Shown: piece after piece, positions 13,596 to 15,120 of the stretch
Numbering within the stretch: position 1 is the first letter of the stretch
How the letters are laid out: every line of letters begins with the position of its first letter
Assembly (NCBI GenBank): GCA_964653285.1
Contig: CAZZEX010000112.1
Coordinates: 1-15,120, forward strand
DNA: 15,120 nt
Reading direction: 5' to 3'
Source of the DNA: CAZZEX01 sp964653285
Lineage (GTDB): Bacteria; Chloroflexota; Anaerolineae; B4-G1
Made by a program: the position numbers and the translations under genes
The notes under the pieces: generated by a model
What the model saw: only the letters and a program-made list of their open reading frames with translations
Databases searched by the model: none
What the model was told of the DNA's origin: nothing

Positions 13596-13863
13596 GTTCG
13601 TATCTCCTTAACTTACAGCGGTTTCAGCCGCTCCGTCTGTGACTGAATGAAACGTAGTGACTACTCAGGCATCGTCATTCTGAGCGACCGAAGGAGCCTG
13701 TCCTGAGCAGAGCCGAAGGAAGCGAAGAATCTCGCGTTGGCAATGATTCGACGCTCAAAGAACGAGATTCCTCGTCCCCTCGGCTACGCTCGGGGCAGGC
13801 TGCTACGCTCCTCAGAATGACGCATCACGGGCAGCCTGAGTAGTAACGAAACGTGAAACGTGA
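13596..13863. other. Gene-free gap upstream of cooS
   Basis: Holds the cooS Shine-Dalgarno (13604-13609), a large palindromic element (13661-13843) and a short tandem ACGTTTC repeat against the HMA-gene stop (about 13845-13863). I see no convincing promoter and no coding potential, so cooS may be read from further upstream through the palindrome. Confidence 0.6.
13661..13843. repeat. Large imperfect palindrome (MITE/REP-like) between the HMA gene and cooS
   Basis: Nested inverted pairs: CTACTCAGGC (13661-13670) with GCCTGAGTAG (13834-13843); CGTCATTCTGAG (13673-13684) with CTCAGAATGACG (13811-13822); GAATCTCG (13727-13734) with CGAGATTC (13763-13770). The intervening arms of about 60 bp align throughout with mismatches (GAAGGAGCCTGTCCTGAGC against GCTACGCTCGGGGCAGGC). 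No reading frame or transposase is inside. I recall CATTCTGAGC...GAAGAATCTCG palindromes as dispersed intergenic repeats in many bacterial genomes, which suggests a non-autonomous element. Confidence 0.8.
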
Positions 13864-14199
13864 TCAGTACCGCCGGAACTCGCCGGACATCTCGAGGTCG
13901 GTGCGGTTCGTCTCGGTCACGCGCATGCCCAGCACGTCCCAGGCCGGGTCCTTGAAGCGCAGGCCAGGCTGTGCCAGGACGGGGGGGGCGCCCTCGCCGA
14001 CCGGGTAGCCGGCGCCAGCCAGGGCCTCCTCTATCGCCGGTGGCTCGATCTTGCCGGGGTCGTAGGAAACGAGCGCCTGCTTCCAGCCCGAACTGGCGTA
14101 GACGTCCTCCACGCCGTCCAGCCCGGCCAGCACCTCCCGCACCGCCTTGACGTGATGGTCGGCCCAGAGGGCAGGTAGGTCCAGCACTACTTTCTCCAT
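13864..14199 (-). CDS. HMA-fold small protein lacking the CxxC metal site
   Basis: 111 residues. Residues about 3-67 follow the heavy-metal-associated (HMA, ferredoxin-like) pattern: an initial strand VVLDL, helix VKAVREVLAGLDGV, strands DVYAS and ALVSYDPGKI, helix AIEEALAGAGYPV. The loop that normally carries MxCxxC reads LWADHH and has no cysteine; H15 and H16 are the only obvious ligands. The C-terminal 40 residues (GLRFKDPAWDVLGMRV... FRRY) are unfamiliar to me. The start is ATG at 14199 with GGAGG at 7 nt. A longer frame to 14259 just translates the upstream repeat. It lies between fhs and cooS, so a role in metallocentre assembly or nickel handling can be imagined, but nothing in the sequence proves it. 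A degenerate, non-metal HMA fold acting as a protein-interaction module is equally possible. Confidence 0.8.
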   Translation of the reverse strand: MEKVVLDLPALWADHHVKAVREVLAGLDGVEDVYASSGWKQALVSYDPGKIEPPAIEEALAGAGYPVGEGAPPVLAQPGLRFKDPAWDVLGMRVTETNRTDLEMSGEFRRY

Positions 14200-14204
14200 A
14201 TCGT

Positions 14205-14209
14205 CACCT
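14205..14209 (-). promoter_or_regulatory. Ribosome-binding site deciding the HMA-protein start
   Basis: On the minus strand GGAGG is separated by about 7 nt from ATG (14199-14197). It excludes the 20-residue upstream extension, which is encoded by the ACCAATGTACC-type repeat. Confidence 0.75.
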
Positions 14210-14216
14210 CCATTGT

Positions 14217-14313
14217 GGTTGGTAGACTGGTAGATTGGTACATTAGTAGGTTGGTACATTGGTAACAGAGACCAACGACCAATCTACCAATTTACCAGTT
14301 TTCCAGTCTACCA
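14217..14313. repeat. Inverted tandem-repeat array, GGTAGATTGGTA family
   Basis: Left arm (14217-14264): degenerate units GGTTGGTAGACT, GGTAGATT, GGTACATTAGTA, GGTTGGTACATT. Right arm (14271-14313): the same family inverted (ACCAATCTACC, AATTTACCAG, CCAGTCTACC). Perfect pairs: TGGTAGACTGG (14220-14230) with CCAGTCTACCA (14303-14313), and GGTAGATTGG (14229-14238) with CCAATCTACC (14279-14288). It may form a long hairpin in the fhs-HMA intergenic RNA. Bases about 14314-14337 (GTTAATCCTGCCAATCCGTGT) look like a remnant of a further ATCCGTGT-type tandem family next to the fhs stop. Confidence 0.8.
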
Positions 14314-14338
14314 TCCGTTAATCCTGCCAATCCGTGTT

Positions 14339-15120
14339 CTACGACAGCCCAACGACCTTCCCCGTCTCCACGTCAATGTCAATGTCCGTGAAGACTGGCC
14401 GGGTGGGCAGGCCAGGCATGGTGCGCATCGTACCGCACAGCGGGAAGATGAACCCGGCGCCAACACTGGCCCGCACGTCGGTGATGGGCATCCGCCACCC
14501 GCGCGGCGTGCCCTTGATCGCCGGGTCGTGCGTGAACGAGAGGTGCGTCTTGGCCATGCAGAGCGGCAGGTGCGCCAGCCCCATGCTGGTGAAAAGTTTG
14601 ATCCTGGCCTCCGCCTCGTCCGTGTAATCCACTCCATCGGCGCGGTAAATCTCGCGGACGATGGTCTCGATCTTTTCCTTGATGGACATGTCATCGGAAT
14701 AGAGGAACTTGAAGTGGTTAGACTCCTCGCAGGCCTTCACCACTGCCTCAGCCAGCGCCGCACCGCCCTCGCCGCCCTTGGCCCAGACCTCGCTGAGAGC
14801 GGCGTCAAAGGCACCGGCCTCCAGGGCCGCCTGGCGGATTACTTCGACCTCAGCCTCGGTGTCGGTGATGAAGTGGTTGACAGCCACCACCACGGGGACG
14901 CCGAACTTGCGGGCGTTCTCGATGTGCTGGACCAGGTTGGGCAGCCCTTTCTTGAGCAGTTCGATGTTCTCCTCCTTGTAGGCCTTGTCCAGCGGCTTGC
15001 CGGCGACGACCTTGGGGCCACCGCCGTGCATCTTGAGGGCGCGGACGGAGGCAACGATGACCACACAGTTGGGCACCAGCCCGGAGACGCGGCACTTGAT
15101 GTTGAAGAACTTCTCCATCC
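14339..15120 (-). CDS. fhs: Formate-tetrahydrofolate ligase (Fhs), C-terminal part, cut by the right edge
   Basis: About 260 codons of a protein normally near 557 residues; the frame is open through base 15120, so the 5' half including the P-loop is outside the window. Fhs joins formate to THF with ATP, the entry of the methyl branch. Visible family blocks: EKFFNIKCR, VVIVASVRALKMHGG, LPNLVQHIENARKFGVPVVV with TDTEAEVEVI, KTHLSFTHDP, PRGWRMPITDVRASVGAGFI and the terminal TMRTMPGLPTRP with DIDIDVETGKVVGLS. The C terminus is complete. Where other Fhs proteins commonly have N-R-F or N-K-F after VVVA, this one reads NHF. It is the most upstream gene seen of the all-minus cluster. The apparent Met at 15118 is internal, since the conserved (A/G)-EKFF block spans it. 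Confidence 0.96.
   Translation of the reverse strand, partial: MEKFFNIKCRVSGLVPNCVVIVASVRALKMHGGGPKVVAGKPLDKAYKEENIELLKKGLPNLVQHIENARKFGVPVVVAVNHFITDTEAEVEVIRQAALEAGAFDAALSEVWAKGGEGGAALAEAVVKACEESNHFKFLYSDDMSIKEKIETIVREIYRADGVDYTDEAEARIKLFTSMGLAHLPLCMAKTHLSFTHDPAIKGTPRGWRMPITDVRASVGAGFIFPLCGTMRTMPGLPTRPVFTDIDIDVETGKVVGLS

Noticed and set aside
13596..13680. Promoter directly upstream of cooS
   Set aside because: No -35/-10 pair with acceptable match and spacing could be found on the minus strand. Only the Shine-Dalgarno is convincing.
13661..13843. Complete insertion sequence
   Set aside because: No transposase frame is present. Only imperfect palindromic arms are seen, so at most it is a non-autonomous element.
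14200..14259. 20-residue N-terminal extension of the HMA protein
   Set aside because: The residues (YQPTNVPIYQSTN) are simply the GGTACATT-type repeat in translation. GGAGG precedes the ATG at 14199.

Overview
The window is a single, all-minus-strand gene cluster for the Wood-Ljungdahl (reductive acetyl-CoA) pathway of a strict anaerobe. It encodes a bacterial-type CODH/ACS with a corrinoid iron-sulfur protein (CFeSP), its methyltransferase and accessory factors, three of the folate-branch enzymes or their partners, and an HdrC/HdrB electron-transfer pair. The protein set is bacterial rather than archaeal (THF enzymes Fhs and FolD, a 760-residue AcsB with the N-terminal CODH-binding region). 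GC-rich coding DNA, plus gaps packed with short tandem and palindromic repeats, fits an acetogenic or CO-oxidising Chloroflexota (Anaerolineae-like) genome. That taxonomic placement is inference only.

In transcription order (right to left): the 3' part of fhs, cut by the right edge; a small HMA-fold protein lacking the metal-binding CxxC; a 268-bp gap holding a large palindromic element; cooS/acsA; acsB (1 nt after cooS, its Shine-Dalgarno inside the cooS 3' end); a two-CBS-domain protein flanked by hairpins; an apparent internal promoter; acsD; acsC; acsV (corrinoid reductive activator); cooC (nickel-insertion ATPase); acsE (methyltransferase); folD; hdrC; hdrB. The left end is a heptamer/octamer tandem-repeat array with no gene.

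How the genes work together: Fhs and FolD carry formate to methylene-THF. The methylene-THF reductase is not in the window. HdrC/HdrB could be part of the electron-transfer module for that reductase, as in acetogens where hdr genes adjoin metVF. AcsE moves the methyl group from methyl-THF to the cobamide of AcsC/AcsD, and AcsV with ATP rescues that cobamide when it becomes oxidised. CooS reduces CO2 to CO (or oxidises CO) and AcsB joins CO, methyl and CoA at its A-cluster. CooC loads nickel. The CBS protein and the CxxC-less HMA protein are the two members without an established role in the pathway.

The other unusual aspect is the repeat load. Most gaps longer than about 35 bp hold a different short tandem or inverted repeat family. 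Repeats abut or supply stop codons (hdrB, acsE, acsC) and Shine-Dalgarno sequences (hdrC). Two GC palindromes appear to be inserted in frame within acsC and cooC. I see no tRNA, rRNA, CRISPR array, transposase or other autonomous mobile element.
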